Origin: Xiphias gladius
Lineage: Eukaryota > Chordata > Actinopteri > Istiophoriformes > Xiphiidae
Length of the DNA stretch: 64,000 nucleotides
Reading direction: 5' to 3'
NCBI RefSeq assembly: GCF_016859285.1
Contig: NC_053414.1
Coordinates: 894,517 to 958,516 of the forward strand
The position numbers were made by a program, and so were the translations under genes. Positions 20,426 through 32,666 of the stretch are shown here, one piece after another. How positions within the stretch are numbered: position 1 is the first letter of the stretch; the number at the start of each line of letters is the position of its first letter. The notes under the pieces were generated by a model that had not been told where the DNA came from, ran no database searches, and saw nothing but the letters and a program-made list of their open reading frames with translations.

Positions 20426-20836
20426 GTTGAACACAGGTAATGTTTCTGGTTTGTGTATTGAACTCTGCTGAATCTGGAAGTTCCTCTCTCTTCTATAGGT
20501 CAGTAACAGCTCAGCTCCTCCCTGAATCTCTCCGTCTCCTCTTAGATCTGTATTTTCACTTCTCTCTGTTACACTTCCTCCTGGTTAACAGACTGGTAGC
20601 AGGATTTTGTTCAAGGTTTTGGTGATTTCTTTATAGTGGGATTTACAAGACGGTAGTGGGATTTATTTAAATGATAGATCACCTTTTCAGATTATTTTCT
20701 ATCATCACTGCAACTTAAGTCAGCTGATAATGAACCACATGAATTATTATTTCCAGACTACGAATTTAGCATCAGAAGTCAGCTGAGTAACATTTAATTT
20801 CGAGTGGTTTAATAATATCAGGGGTGAGTAAAAGGG
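20426..20836. other. Upstream region of A3
   Basis: Presumed promoter and flank, closely matching 7935-8345 and 46035-46445. No gene. Confidence 0.45.
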
Positions 20837-21272
20837 TGTGGTGGAAATTCTGTCAACACGCTGGACACAGACTCAAACAAAGCACAGACACTGACAGATT
20901 TGAATATTAATGTGATTATTATTGATCAGTAATAGGGTAATAAGTCGCCAAAAAAAAAACCCGTCTTCCCGAACAGAGAGGAAAACTAATCTGTTATAGT
21001 TTTAGAGAACAAAGAAACTCATTCTGGTTGGTCAGTACATATCAACGTATACTTTCCATCCAATGGTCAATTTTTCCAAACATACATTCACATGCATATG
21101 TATAGGAAATAGGAAACCATGAGCCCAACAACTCAACTTGATTAATCAACACTAGTCCAGTACAGTGTTACCATCTTTGGTCATGAAGAGACTGAGGCCT
21201 TGCTCTTCTGTTTACATTACATGTAATATGTTGTAAGCTATGTAATATGTTGGAGCTGAATCTGGGTTTAAG
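20837..21272 (-). repeat. ERV copy 2, 3' LTR
   Basis: Matches 8346-8797 with small indels near the poly-A run at about 20949. Confidence 0.75.
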
Positions 21273-21464
21273 GGTATACATCAAACCATTTCAAAACAAT
21301 CAAAAATAAACATGCTTATCATATTTAGTTAAGGCACTAGCATTTTAAAGTCTATAATCAAGGCCTAGCATATAATCATAGAGTAATACACTTCAGTATA
21401 CATTCAAAACATAACAAAGTGAAAATGTCTTTAATACATACATAGTAAAAATATTTCATCACTG

Positions 21465-21791
21465 TTATACTCCGGTTTCATCAACCAATATACTTTGTGC
21501 ATCTGGATCCAGGTAGAGTTTCAACTGCTGGAGATAGTTTTCATCATCAGTGTCATTACATTTAGCACCATATTGTATTGCTACAGCAGTCAATGAAGTG
21601 TTAATGAGCTTACAGATCATAGCTTTAGCACAACTCAAAAGACACATAACAACAGCATGGTTCCAATAAAAGGCTAAATTAACTGCAGTATGTTCTTCCA
21701 AGGCAACATTGGAGATTGATAACCCCCTCATAGGTGCTAGTGAGCATATCAGCACGGCCAACACCACCAACTCCAGTTTGGCCATTTCCAT
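21465..21791 (-). CDS. ERV copy 2: 108-codon secreted-type ORF in the env position
   Basis: Same length as the copy 1 ORF with three residue differences (Lys to Glu near residue 33, Asp to Ala near 76, Lys to Asn near 79). The signal peptide and stop are conserved. Confidence 0.5.
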   Translation of the reverse strand: MEMAKLELVVLAVLICSLAPMRGLSISNVALEEHTAVNLAFYWNHAVVMCLLSCAKAMICKLINTSLTAVAIQYGAKCNDTDDENYLQQLKLYLDPDAQSILVDETGV

Positions 21792-21795
21792 CTCA

Positions 21796-24130
21796 CTACA
21801 TCAATGCCTTCTTACAGTGGGACGCATGTATCCAAGTTGTTCTCTCCTTGACTTTCACCGCTGTGGGTGTGGTGAGCAGAACCTGGTATGGGCCTCTCCA
21901 ACGCGGGGAATGCCAATGGCGCCTCCTCAGGTCCTTCACCAATATCCACTCCAATGGCTGGAACGGATGGGTCGTCTGACCTTTCCCCAGGGGCGATGGC
22001 AGGGCCGCCTTCACCTGAGCAGAAATAGAAGATACAATGTGGTTGAACTGCTTTCAATAAGCTACTATGGCTTCATCGACAAAAATCTGACCTGTATGTG
22101 CTCCCTGCTTCAGATTTTGGCCTATAGCCATAACTCTGCCTCTTAGGACTTCAAGTGATGACAAACCTATGGTAGAATGATGTCTTCCCCTCATATACAT
22201 TAGCACCACGGGGAGACCATAGACCCAATCTAATTGCGTCTCTTCCATCATCTTTGTGAGCCTGTTTTTCAGCAGTCCATTTGCTCCATTTGCTCCATTT
22301 ACAGTACCTCCACTCTCTGGGTGGTAGGTGCAATGTCGTTTCAAATCAATACCTGCTCTCTCTGCCAAAAACAAGTTTGTTTTATTGTTTATTAAAATGG
22401 GGACCATTATCTGATGACAATTTTTCTGGAGTCCCCCACCTTGAAATGAAATTCTGCAAATGTTTAGCAGTTGATTTTGCATCTGCATGTTTACAGGGAA
22501 AGGCTTCAACCCACTTAGAGAACAAATCCACGACAACTAGACAATATTTATATCCTCTAGCTGGAGTGAGTTCAGTGATATAGATCTCGAGATGTTGAAA
22601 GGGGCTGCTAGGTGTAGGAAATGCTGAGCGTGTCGTGTTGAGTTTCTTACATGTGTTATGTTGAGCATACACCAAACACCTCTTACAGGAGTTCTCCGCC
22701 ACCGTGCCAAACCAAATTGAATCCAAGTTTTGAGCAATGAAATCAATCATACCTCCCTTTGAAATACGGTCTAGCCCATGTGAGAGCTCAGCCATGTAGG
22801 GAAAAAGTTGCTTGGGTAAACAAGGTTTATCTCTTGGGCCCCTCCAAACACTTTCTGGGTCACAACGACCATGTTTCCTCCATGCAGACTTCTCCGCAGG
22901 GTTTGCCATGGACTTGATGTCTTTGAGGGACATGTGCGGATCAAAGAAATCAGATGAAATTGCTTCAGATTTAGGAAAGGAATCAGCAAAAGCATTTCCT
23001 TTAGAGACAGCATCTACACCCCTACCATGTGCTTGGCTCTTAAACAGAGCCACCTGAGATGGAAGTAAGATGGCCTCAAGAAGGTAGTTGACAAGGTGAT
23101 GATGCTGAATCGATGTACCCTACGATGTAAAGAATCCACTGTTTTTCCATAGGGTTCCCCAAAATCATGAACCACCCCAAAAGCATAACGACTATCAGTA
23201 TAGATAGTAGCAGATTTTCCAGTTGCAAGAATACATACCCTTGTCAAAGCAAAAAGTTCAGTTCTGCCTGGGCAGAAAGGTGGATTGGAAGCCTTGCAGA
23301 TTTCATTACGTCATGATCCATAACAATGGCATAGCCAACAGCTCCGGTTCCATCTACCCCTCTAGCCGATCCATCCACATAACAGATCAGGTCCAGCTAA
23401 GAAAGGGGTGTGGTAGAAAGATCCTTTCTGGGAGTCACTGCTTCAGTGAGTACTGCCAGACAGTCATGCGGTTCCCCATCTTCCTCAGTTGGAAGAAGAG
23501 TGGCAGGATTTAAACCATTACACCTTTGCAGGGTGATGTGTGGCAAGTTCAGGATATTGTAGTAATGAAGAGTGGAAGCGGGGGTAAAATGAGTTGTTTT
23601 GGCGTGAGAAAGGATGGCAGCTACAGCATGTGGAACCAAGACAGTCAGCGGTCTATAAGCTACCAAGGAAGACGAAACCTTCACTGCCGCTGCAGCCGCA
23701 GCCACTGCTCTAGAACAAGGTGGAAGACCTCTCGCAACAGGCGAAAGTCTTTGAGAGTACCGGCCCGAACTTGTCAGCGTGTTTCTGGAGCAAGACAGTG
23801 CTGTAGAATCCATTGTTTTCATCTACTGCTAAAGTAAAATCTTTTGACATATCAGGAATGCCTAAAGTCAGAGCAGAAGCCAACGCTTCCTTCAGTTTCA
23901 CAAAGGAGCCAGTATCATCAGGAGTCCAAGCTAGAGTCACGTGCAGTCAGGCCATTCGCATGCCCCATGTCAGAAAGTGGTTGAGCCAATTTAGCATAAC
24001 CAGCGATCCACTGTCTACAGTAGCCTGTACATGCTAAAAAGGACAGCACCTGCTTTTTTGTCACAGGCTTTGGCCTTGACAACACCTCTTGGATTCTGTC
24101 TTCGCCAATTGTTGGTTTGTTTTGTGAGAT
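21796..24130 (-). pseudogene. ERV copy 2: broken pol
   Basis: Blocks as in copy 1: RT thumb (23918-24130), connection (23397-23940, frameshifted near 23760), RNase H (23014-23247), integrase (22382-23053, then 22054-22536 and 21796-22014). The integrase core has the SDNGPHF motif, but the first catalytic position again reads Tyr (EIYITEL). Multiple frameshifts. Confidence 0.85.
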
Positions 24131-25150
24131 CTCAAATAATGCAAAGAAAACAAGTTCATATTCATTTTTCAACAACGCAATACTAATGTTTTAACTAAGG
24201 AAGAGTTCAGAAATCATTATTTGGTGGAATAACCCTGATTTTCAAATCACAGCTTTCATACGTCTTGGCATGTTCTCCACCAGTCTTTCACATTGCTGTT
24301 GGGTGACTTTGTGCCACTCCTGGTGCAAAAATTCAAGCAGCTCAGCTTTGTTTAATGGCTTGTGACCATTCATCTTCCTCTTGATCACATTCCAGAGGTT
24401 TTTCATGGGGTTCAGGTTTGGAGATTGGGCTGGCCATGACAGGGTCTTGATCTGGTGGTCCTTCATCCACACCTTGATTGACCTAGCTGTGTGGCATGGA
24501 GCGTTGTCCTGCTGGAAAAAAACCAATCCTCAGAGTTGGGGAACATTGTCAGAGCAGGAGGCGGCAAGTTTTCTTCCAGGATAACCTTGTACGTGGCTTG
24601 ATTCCTGCGTCCTTCGCAAAGACGCATCTGCCTGATTCCAGCCTTGCTGAAGCACCCCCAGATCATCACCGATCCTCCACCAAATTTCACATTGGGTGCG
24701 AGACACTGTGGCTTGTAGGCCTCTCCAGGTCTCCGTCTCACCTTTAGACGACCAAGTGTTGGGCAAAGCTGAAAATTGGACTCATCAGAGAAGATAACCT
24801 TACTCCAGTCCTCTATGGTCCAATCCTTATGGCCTTTTGCAAACCTCAGCTTGGCTCTTCTTTGCTTCTCAGTGATGAAGGACTTTTTTCTAGCTTTACA
24901 CGACTTGAGCCCTGCCCCAGGAGCCTGTTTCGAACCGTTCTCGCCGTGCACTTCACCCCAGCTGCCATTTGCCATTATTTTTGTAGGTCACTTGATGTCA
25001 TCCTACGGTTGCTGAGGTACTGATCATCTAATCAGTACCTCATTAAGTAGAATGAGATGTGCTTGTGTTGGAATTCAACAGACACTGGCTGTCATACATG
25101 TAGAGATGCTGATTTCAGAAAAATTTGTCTCCTAATTTTTTCCAGAGCTG
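24131..25150 (-). mobile_element. Tc1/mariner remnant nested in ERV copy 2
   Basis: Practically identical to 11565-12584: same split transposase (24463-24975 and 24242-24526), same NPMKNLW substitution, same surviving right terminal repeat ending at 25150. Confidence 0.88.
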
Positions 25151-25372
25151 TATATTCCATCCAATGGCCAATTTGCCAAACATACATTCACATGCATATG
25201 TATAGGAAATAGGAAACCACGAGCCCAACAGCTCAACTTGATTAATCAACACTAGTCCAGTACAGTGTTACCATCTTTGGTCATGAAGAGACTGAGGCCT
25301 TGCTCTTCTGTTTACATTACATGTAATATGTTGTAAGCTATGTAATATGTTCGAGCTGAATCTGGGTTTAAG
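25151..25372 (-). repeat. ERV copy 2, 5' LTR fragment
   Basis: Matches 12585-12806. Confidence 0.8.
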
Positions 25373-26231
25373 TTGAATTCTTCTTTAAAAGTGATATTTA
25401 AATGATAAACCCACTTACTTTTCTCATTTTCTATCACAAGGACCTTAGTCCTAGAGCTATGCAATTGCAGAATGGTCTTAAACACCAGCACATAACATGT
25501 AATCCACCAACTTCCATAATTACTCAGTTTTAAACAAACATAGATTGATCATGACATTGTCAGCAAAAAAAGAAAAAGGAAACTGATGTAGTGTGTAAGG
25601 ATCCAAAGGCAACATGTCCACAAAAAATAAGAGGACCTAGGACTTAACCCTGTGGTACACCACAGGATATCACAGCCTAAAAGGACAACGGAGAAATCTA
25701 TTTTTATTCATATGGGATTAAGAGAAATCAAAACCCAAATCTGTGATGCCAACCAGTTTATAGAGACAGTGGACTCACACTGTGATCTGTCAACATAGGA
25801 ATGAAGTATAACATAAAATATATTGACCCCCAGTTGCATATGATTACTATTATCAGTGTTTTTAATATATTGATTATTTTTATATCAAATATGTTGTTTT
25901 CAGTATTAAAAGTGTTTCACATGTGGGCAATTGTCGATAAAGGAGAGAGAAACTCACAGAAAATATTCTCCCTACACAGGTGAATTTGAGCTCTATTAGA
26001 TGTCAGAGTATTAACTGTTACACTCAGTTATTAATAATAAGCCAGACAACATTATTATCATCAGAGTTTATATCGTACGAAACAAGTTTTTTATCTTTAA
26101 TTTTTCATTTTCTGTTGTTTTTATCACCAGTACATAGAATCTAGACTGGATCATAAGAAACCAGTGAAGTTTAACAGTGTGTGACTCCCTCTAGTGGATG
26201 TTGTGGAGTATTGTGTTGTCTTTGCTCCAAA
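25373..26231. repeat. Module Q2: downstream flank of C2
   Basis: Close copy of 12807-13665 with the same stop-containing RT scrap (25615-25680), but followed here by a family C gene. Confidence 0.75.
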
Positions 26232-26269
26232 GGTTTTTGTACAGAGTTCTGGTGTTTCCTGTCACTGTG
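26232..26269 (-). other. RSS of C2, 22-bp spacer
   Basis: Heptamer 26263-26269, nonamer 26232-26240, both consensus. Confidence 0.93.
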
Positions 26270-26715
26270 GGCTGCAGAGCACAGTAGTACACAGCAGAGT
26301 CAGACAGCTGAAGCTTCTGGATCTTCAGAGGAACTGATCTTGAGGTAGAATTCAGAGTGGATGAAAATCTCTCCCTGAACTCATCGGCTGTGATCCCTCC
26401 ATCCAGTTTAAAGCGGCTCAGGATGAACTTGGGGCTGTTGTTTCCATCCTGTTTGTACCAGAAGAGATAATTACTTGTGGAACTGCTGTTATATAGACAG
26501 CCAAGTGTTACTGCCTCTCCTTCAGTAGCAGTCACATCTCTTTTTGGTTGCAGCACGTTGTCTTTTTGTGCTCTGCATTCTGTAAAACACCAACAAACGG
26601 TATCAGTGTGCTGTCAGAGAATCGTCTCAGTGTTGGATCGATATCAGAGAAACTGAGTTGTGTTCATACCAAGGCACATAGCAGCCAGCAGCACTGAGAT
26701 GAGCAGAGGCGTCAT
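26270..26715 (-). CDS. TRAV: T-cell receptor alpha/delta V segment, family C (C2)
   Basis: Leader exon 26670-26715, V exon 26270-26579. Differs from C1 mainly in CDR1 (NSSSTSNY), CDR2 (FKLDGGIT) and FR3 ([13 protein letters not shown]). Cys23 (TLGCLYN), Trp41 and Cys104 (VYYCALQP) are present. Open reading frame and signal intact; predicted functional. Confidence 0.93.
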
Positions 26716-27651
26716 ATCTGCAGTGTTGAGTCGCTGTGAGCTACAGCAAGTATAACGAAGGCTGTGAAGTCTCTGTTTAGTCTTCATCAACACTAAGTTG
26801 GTGGACTAGAAGGAGCCTGATCACAGTGACAGGGCTCATTCACAGCCCTCTGTTACCCCCCCTACTGACAACTTTACACTCAACACAGTTTTGTACCGCT
26901 CTGCTTTCCTACCTTAACTTGTCTTGTATGAAGTCATCATTGGAAATTTGAGGTGACACGTTTCCTCTTTTACAAATAGCGCAGATTGACTAATTGTTGT
27001 GAACCTGCTACGGCCCCTTTAATATCTTTTATGGGAAAGATCACAGGTAAACTGAGGGTTAATATTTGATCATCATGTGACTTTTTATGTTCTTTTCAGA
27101 GTGTTTTTTCTCTTGAGGATGATTTGCCAGTTTAGTATCTGTTGGTCAAATACAAAGATGGCGGAGTTGTTGTGGAAGCTTAAATCAGCCAATGTTGAAA
27201 CTTGGTAAAAACTTGAGCTGTTAAAGTTTGATTCTGCTGAGTTTTTCCTTCGATTTCAATGTCTGTAAAAATAAAGTACTGATGATTTCAGAGTTTTATG
27301 AGTTAATGCTTTAGTGTGTATTTGGGATGTAGCTCTACATGTTGCCAAGGACAGTGAACAATGGAAGCAGCTCATCGTGGCCTAATGACCCGCAGTGTAT
27401 GAAGAGGATTAAGTGAGGACGTCATTGTCCATTTATTTGTTTTCCTGGTGTCTCGTGTTTGAAGCACCATCCAGTTGGTTCTTCATTGATGTGGATTTGC
27501 TGCTCATGTGAATCCTCCCACGGTGTTTCACTAGCAGCTGTCACCACAGTGACTCTGAGAAAACAGGAATTAGCAGAGTCCATCTGATATGAAGCTGTGG
27601 GTTGAATACCACTTCCCTCCTCTTTGAAGAGTAGTCAGATATCTGTGTTCA
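26716..27651. repeat. Module T2: upstream of C2, downstream of B3
   Basis: Copy of 17575-18509; no gene seen. Confidence 0.65.
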
Positions 27652-27690
27652 GGTTTTTGTACAGCCTCTTCTACACTTTGTATCACTGTG
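27652..27690 (-). other. 23-RSS of B3
   Basis: Heptamer 27684-27690, nonamer 27652-27660, spacer 23. Confidence 0.95.
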
Positions 27691-28298
27691 TCTCTAGAGC
27701 ACAGTAGTAGAGGGCTGTGTCTGCCAGGGTTAGTCTGTTTATGGTCAGTTCAGTTGATGTATCTGTTGTTTGGGATTCGTATCGATTGTTAGGAATATAT
27801 CCATAACTGGCATATGATTTTGCTCCTTTCCAGAGTATAAACTGAGGTGCCTGAAGGTTAGAATGATGTCTGTACCAGTGAAGATAAACATTAGTATAGG
27901 TTGTCTCATAGACACAACCGAGTTTGACAGATTCTCCTTCTCCTCCACTGACTTCATCTCTTACAGGAGAGATTGTGTCTCCAGCTATTAGTCCTGGAAA
28001 AAGTAGAGAAAATGAAGCCATGAGACTGACATTGTCCATGAGGTTGAGAGGAGAAGACAGTGGAAAATGTCACTGTACAGTTTTACTCTGTGGACAGAAA
28101 CAACTCAACTGTAGCTGAGATCATAACTGGATTATACAAAACTTCATGACAAAGACAGATTATTGTGCGTTTCCGACCATGAAGTTTTCCAAAATGGCGA
28201 CAGGATATCAGGTTAATACATCAGGTTAAATGAGACACTCATTTGTTCCTAAACTCACCTATGAAGTGAGATAAAATCAAAAAGAGGTAAAGCAACAT
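27691..28298 (-). CDS. TRAV: T-cell receptor alpha/delta V segment, family B (B3)
   Basis: Leader exon 28259-28298, V exon 27691-27993. Starts GDTISPVRDEVSGG. Cys23 (KLGCVYE), CDR1 TTYTNVY, Trp41 (HWYRHHSN), CDR2 around KGAKSYASYGY, ending LYYCALE. Intact. Compared with B1 the changes cluster in CDR1 and CDR2. Confidence 0.93.
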
Positions 28299-29025
28299 GT
28301 CTTTGAAGTTGTTGAAGCCAAACAGATGAACAATGTTCTTCCACTGCAGTAGAATGAAAAAAATAAACAGCCTCTCTGCTGCACAGCCCTTCTCCTCAAC
28401 ATCAAGCTGATTGAGCTTCTAGTTCCTCAAGCATTTCTGCTCTGGAGACAGAAATGATCTCATTGGTTGAGGTGGACTCCAGTGGGTGGGGCCAGAGATA
28501 AACCTTTTTAGAGATTCTCTTCCTCCCAAAGTTCAGTTCAGACAGGTTATTTCAGCATCCAGAGCAGCTCTCTTGACTTTTCCTCATTCCACATCGTACA
28601 GTGAAGTAGAAGACATGAAAATAAATCCCTGTGTACTAATGATTGTTAATGAGTGTAACTACAATGTAAGAATATAATCTGTGTCATGTAATGTCAAGAG
28701 GCGACTGTTCTCTTTTTGATCTTCATTTATACGATATGAAGAAAGTTTTATTACCCAGTACTGTACCCAGTAGGTACCAGGTATTTAAATAATGTCTCTG
28801 TTCTTGTTTCTATAAATGCTGCCTCATCCACTGAGTTATCATCTCACAAAACCTCCTTATCATCAGAGTTTCATTGTTTCATGATACAGCAAACACTTCA
28901 TTTCTCTGCTGCTTTTTTCTTCAGTACATAGAATCTAGACTGGATCATAAGAAACCAGTGAAGTTTAACAGTGTGTGACTCCCTCTAGTGGATGTTGTGG
29001 AGTATTCTGTTGTCTTTGCTCCAAA
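28299..29025. repeat. Module P3: B3 upstream region and D1 downstream flank
   Basis: CCAAT box at 28462-28466; the GC box is altered to GGGTGGGGCC (28484-28493). Otherwise like the other P copies but followed by a family D gene. Confidence 0.7.
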
Positions 29026-29063
29026 GGTTTTTGTACAGAGTTCTGGTGTTTCCTGTCACTGTG
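29026..29063 (-). other. RSS of D1, 22-bp spacer
   Basis: Heptamer 29057-29063, nonamer 29026-29034; same spacer sequence as A and C. Confidence 0.93.
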
Positions 29064-29659
29064 GGCTGCAGAGCACAGTAGTACACAGCAGAGTCAGTCA
29101 CCTGAAGCTTCTGGATCTTCAGAGGAACTGATGTCTTGTTGAGTTCAGCATTAAATCTGTCTTTTGGGAACTCTTCAGCATTTTGTACTGTTTTTGAGAA
29201 ACATTTCAACATGAACTTTGGGAAGTCATTTGCTTCTTGTTTGTACCAGAACAGATAAGTTCCCGTGCCACTGGTCTCAAATGTACAACCGAGTGTAACT
29301 GTCTCTCCTTCAGTAGCAATGACATCTCCTGTTGGCTGGATCACTCTGTCTTCTCCTTTACACTCTGGGGAAGAACAGAACATGCAGAGGAAGAGACGAA
29401 TCAGTGAAGATGATTGATTAAAGGAGAACAATCAGTGGTTTAAACAGTTACCTGCCCAGAGAGTCAGACACACAAAGTGCTTTTATAAGGTTACAAATGT
29501 CGGCAGAAATGATCTGCTCTGATTTTCTATATAATAAACATTAAAAGCACTGACTCTACAGCTCAGTAACATGTTGAAGTGTTTTCAGAGGAAACGTTTT
29601 GTTCTTTCCATCTTACCAAAGAAAAGAGCAGCGAGAATAATCCACAGCCAAAGTTCCAT
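29064..29659 (-). CDS. TRAV: T-cell receptor alpha/delta V segment, family D (D1)
   Basis: Leader exon 29617-29659 ([14 protein letters not shown]), donor GTAAG. V exon 29064-29364 after a CTTCCCCAG acceptor. Starts [14 protein letters not shown]. Cys23 (TLGCTFE), CDR1 TSGTGTY, Trp41 (FWYKQEAND), CDR2 around CFSKTVQN, a sequon NKT in FR3, and VYYCALQP at the end. The ORF reading back through the intron (false start at 29431) is not the real start. Intact. Confidence 0.92.
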
Positions 29660-29880
29660 CTCTACAACAAGGTTTAAATCAGCAGGAGAAACTAGCTGAT
29701 GTTCAACATTCAGTCTGAGAATTGTTCTCTTCACAGCAGCAGTTATTATTGACAGAATGGTTGAACGCAGTGCAGCAGTAGTGCACCGCCTACTGGATAA
29801 TGTCGCCCTCTAGTGGAGGTAAAAAGCTGCATTCCACCGTGGAAAAAAGGCTTCCAGCAGCTTGTCAGTGTGTCAGCTTG

Positions 29881-29918
29881 TGTTTTTGTACAGAGACTGT
29901 GGGTTTGCTGTCACTGTG
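29881..29918 (-). other. RSS of psi-A4, diverged
   Basis: Heptamer CACAGTG is intact (29912-29918). The nonamer is ACAAAAACA (29881-29889), one base off, and the spacer is 22 bp with changes from the common A/C/D spacer. Confidence 0.85.
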
Positions 29919-30347
29919 GGCTTCACAGCAGAGTCAGTCACTGCAGCAGAGGAGATGTTCATGTTGATTTGGTTTTTCTCCACTTTAATCTTCAGTCCAG
30001 GGACTGAAGCAGTTCCCACTGTTCCTCAAGCAGAGTGAGAGATGAGGAACTCTGGTGGTTTTCCTGGATATTGTCGATACCAGAAGAAGTAAGCAGCAGC
30101 AGCTTTGGAGTATGTGTAGGACAGAGTAACAGTGCTGCCTTCTGAACTGAACTCTTCATTGTTGACTGGAGTCAGACCTTCACAGTTGATGCCTGAAGGA
30201 AAAATAACTGTTATTTGATGATGTAAAAGTCTCAGTGAACAGTTCACATTCAGATGTTGTAAACTTTTCTTGTGCTGCATAATCTAACATACCTGTTGGA
30301 GTGGAGAGAACCAGTAGAGAAAATCCAGAATAATGCAATGAAAGCAT
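29919..30347 (-). pseudogene. TRAV: T-cell receptor V pseudogene, family A (psi-A4)
   Basis: Leader exon 30293-30347, V exon 29919-30192. Two lesions. A stop follows LISHSA near 30027. A 15-bp in-frame deletion near 29929 removes the YYCAV codons including Cys104: the plus strand goes from GGGCTTCACAG straight to CAGAGTCAG. CDR1 is SKAAAAYFF and FR1 starts GINCEGLTP. The same two lesions occur in psi-A7. Confidence 0.92.
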
Positions 30348-31267
30348 GTTGAACACAGGTAATGTTTGTGGTTTGTGTATTGAACTCTGCTGAATCTGGA
30401 AGTTCCTCTCTCTTCTATAGGTCAGTAACAGCTCAGCTCCTCCCTGAATCTTCGTGTCTCTCATAGATCTTTATTTTCCTGTTAACAGACTGGTAGCAGC
30501 AGGTTGTTTCAGCTGTAGAAATAAAAGGATGTCAGATTCTGATTCACTCAGCTGAGAGAAGTTTGGCAACACCAGCTCTCACCTTTTCATAAAGAGGCTA
30601 AAATAAAAGTCCTGCTGCCAACATAACAGGTTCTTAATGGAAGGTACAAATATTTCATATAATGTTTATGTTTTATGAGAAATTTCACCCAACAGTAACA
30701 TCAAATAGAAAATGAGAGGATCTAGGACTCAACCGTGTGGTACACCACCAGAAGTTACAACCAGAGCGGACAGAGAAACTCTTATTCAACAGGTGATAAT
30801 TAAATCAATCAAGATGTGAGGCTGTGATTCCAACCAGTTTATGAAGAAGCTTGATTAAATTGTGTGATCTGTCAAATGTGGAGTTTAAACTGAGAAGGAT
30901 CAGTTGATTTTACATATTATTGCTTCAAACAACCACAAATTCCACAACGATTTTCAGGTATTCAGCTGACATTCTTATCCAGAACAGCTCCTGAGAAGCT
31001 TGAACGTCTGTTTTGTATTAACACAGAAACAGTTTGTCTCTTCCTGCATTAGTCATAGTTTGGTTCCTCTCTAAATCTGTTTAATCATCATCGTTCAACC
31101 ATCTTTAACAGACAGTGCCTGAAGGATCATTTATGAATCATTATATACCTTAATAGTTGGTCACTATGTAATGGTAAAGAAATACCGCACCACACTCTTT
31201 TCCAATTAACAGTCTGACCATTACGTAACATTATTTTTATTGATCTACGTTACAGAGACTTTAACCA
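30348..31267. repeat. Module S4, first part
   Basis: Upstream region of psi-A4. Matches 14160 onward, including the RT scrap (30705-30770), up to about 31080. The remaining 190 bp before the transposon match nothing else in the window. Confidence 0.6.
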
Positions 31268-32666
31268 CAGTGGCAAGAAAAAGTAAGTGAAACCTTTGGA
31301 ATGACCTGGTTTTCTGCATTACTGGTCATAAAATGTGATCTGAGCTTCATCTAAGTCACGGGTATTGACAAATGCAACATGCTTAAGATAATAATACACA
31401 AACAGTTACAATCGTTCATGTCGTGTCCCATTAAACATTTAGTTCTGGTGGAAAAAGTCAGTGAACCCTTGGATTTAATAACTGCTGGAACCTCAACAAG
31501 CTCTTCCAGTAGCTGTGGATCAGATCTGCAGAGCGTTCAGGAGGAACGTTGGACCGTTTGAATTCATTCTGTAGTATATCTAATTTGATGTTTAGAGTCA
31601 TTCTCCTGCTGCGTCTCCCAACTTCTACTGAGGTTCAACTAGCGTACAGCCACCCTGGCATTATCCTGTAAGATGCCTTGATAAACCTGGGAATTCATTT
31701 TACCCTCGACGATGGTGAGTCTTCCAGGTCCAGAGGCAGAGAAAGCCCCCAATCACGATGATCCCTCCCCGTACTTCACCGCTGGGATGATGTTTTCATG
31801 TTGGTATGCAGAGTCTTTCTTACACCATGCATAGTGCTGGGTGTTCTTCCCAAACAATTAAACCTTGGTTCAGTCCCCAAAACATTTTCCCAGTAGTGTT
31901 GTGCAGTGTCGAGCTGCTGTTTGGTAAACTTCAGGTGTGCAGTGATGTTTTTGTGGGAGAGCAGCAGCTTCGCCGTGGTGCCCTGCCCTGGACACTGTGC
32001 TCCATGATCTGCGTGAAAGACTCACGAACAGAGATGTCAACCCACTTCATGATTCCTGTAAGCATTTAGCTGTTACTCTGGGCCTCTTTTTTTACCTCAT
32101 TGATTGATCATTCTGCTTTGAGACTTTGGAGTCATCTTGATTGGACGCCAACCCCTAGGGAGAGTAGTCACAGAACTAAAGTGTCTCTGTTTACAGACAG
32201 TTTGTCTGACTGTGGACTGATGAATGTTTAAACTCTTTGAGGTGACTCTTTAAACGTCTCCAGCTTTGAACAAACCAACAATTCTTGATCCTGCGTCTTC
32301 TGAGATCTTGTTTATGAGGCCTGGTTGAATAACAAACTCAAAATGTTTGAGTCCTTTTTATGAGTCACAGTAGCTCTAACCCACACCTCCAATCTGGTCT
32401 CACTGACTGGACTCCAGGTTTCCAATTAACTTTAGTTGATGTAATTAGACGAGGGTATCACATACTTTTTCCAAGCTACACTGTGAGTGTTTGAAGGATG
32501 TTTTCGATATGGAGAAGAACAATACAATGATTTGTGTGTTACTAGTTGAAATAGATTGTGTTTGTTCACAGTTGTAACCTAGATGAAGATTTGAACACGT
32601 TTTAGGACAAATTTATACATAAATGCGGATAATTCCAAAGGCTTCGCTTACTCTTTCTTGCCAATG
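31268..32666 (-). mobile_element. Second, strongly decayed Tc1-like transposon
   Basis: Terminal inverted repeats are recognisable: CAGTGGCAAGAAAAAGTAAG at the left, and at the right the complement CATTGGCAAGAAAGAGTAAG, followed by TA. The body is about 1.4 kb. Minus-strand codons near 32120-32220 resemble the Tc1 transposase paired-like domain end (TLPRGWRP), but stops and shifts are frequent and no long ORF remains. It is a different subfamily from the element in the ERVs. It splits module S4. Confidence 0.8.

Larger units (their letters stand above)
20837..25372 (-). mobile_element. Endogenous retrovirus copy 2 with nested, deleted Tc1
   Basis: Same order and same CTCA fusion junction (24131-24134) as copy 1, so it arose by duplication after that deletion. 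It keeps the integrase segment that copy 1 lost, including an SDNGPHF motif. 3' LTR 20837-21272, 5' LTR fragment 25151-25372. Confidence 0.85.

Noticed and set aside
31806-32069. Plus-strand ORF inside the 31-32 kb element
   Set aside because: Antisense of a decayed Tc1-like transposase; terminal repeats fix the element's identity.
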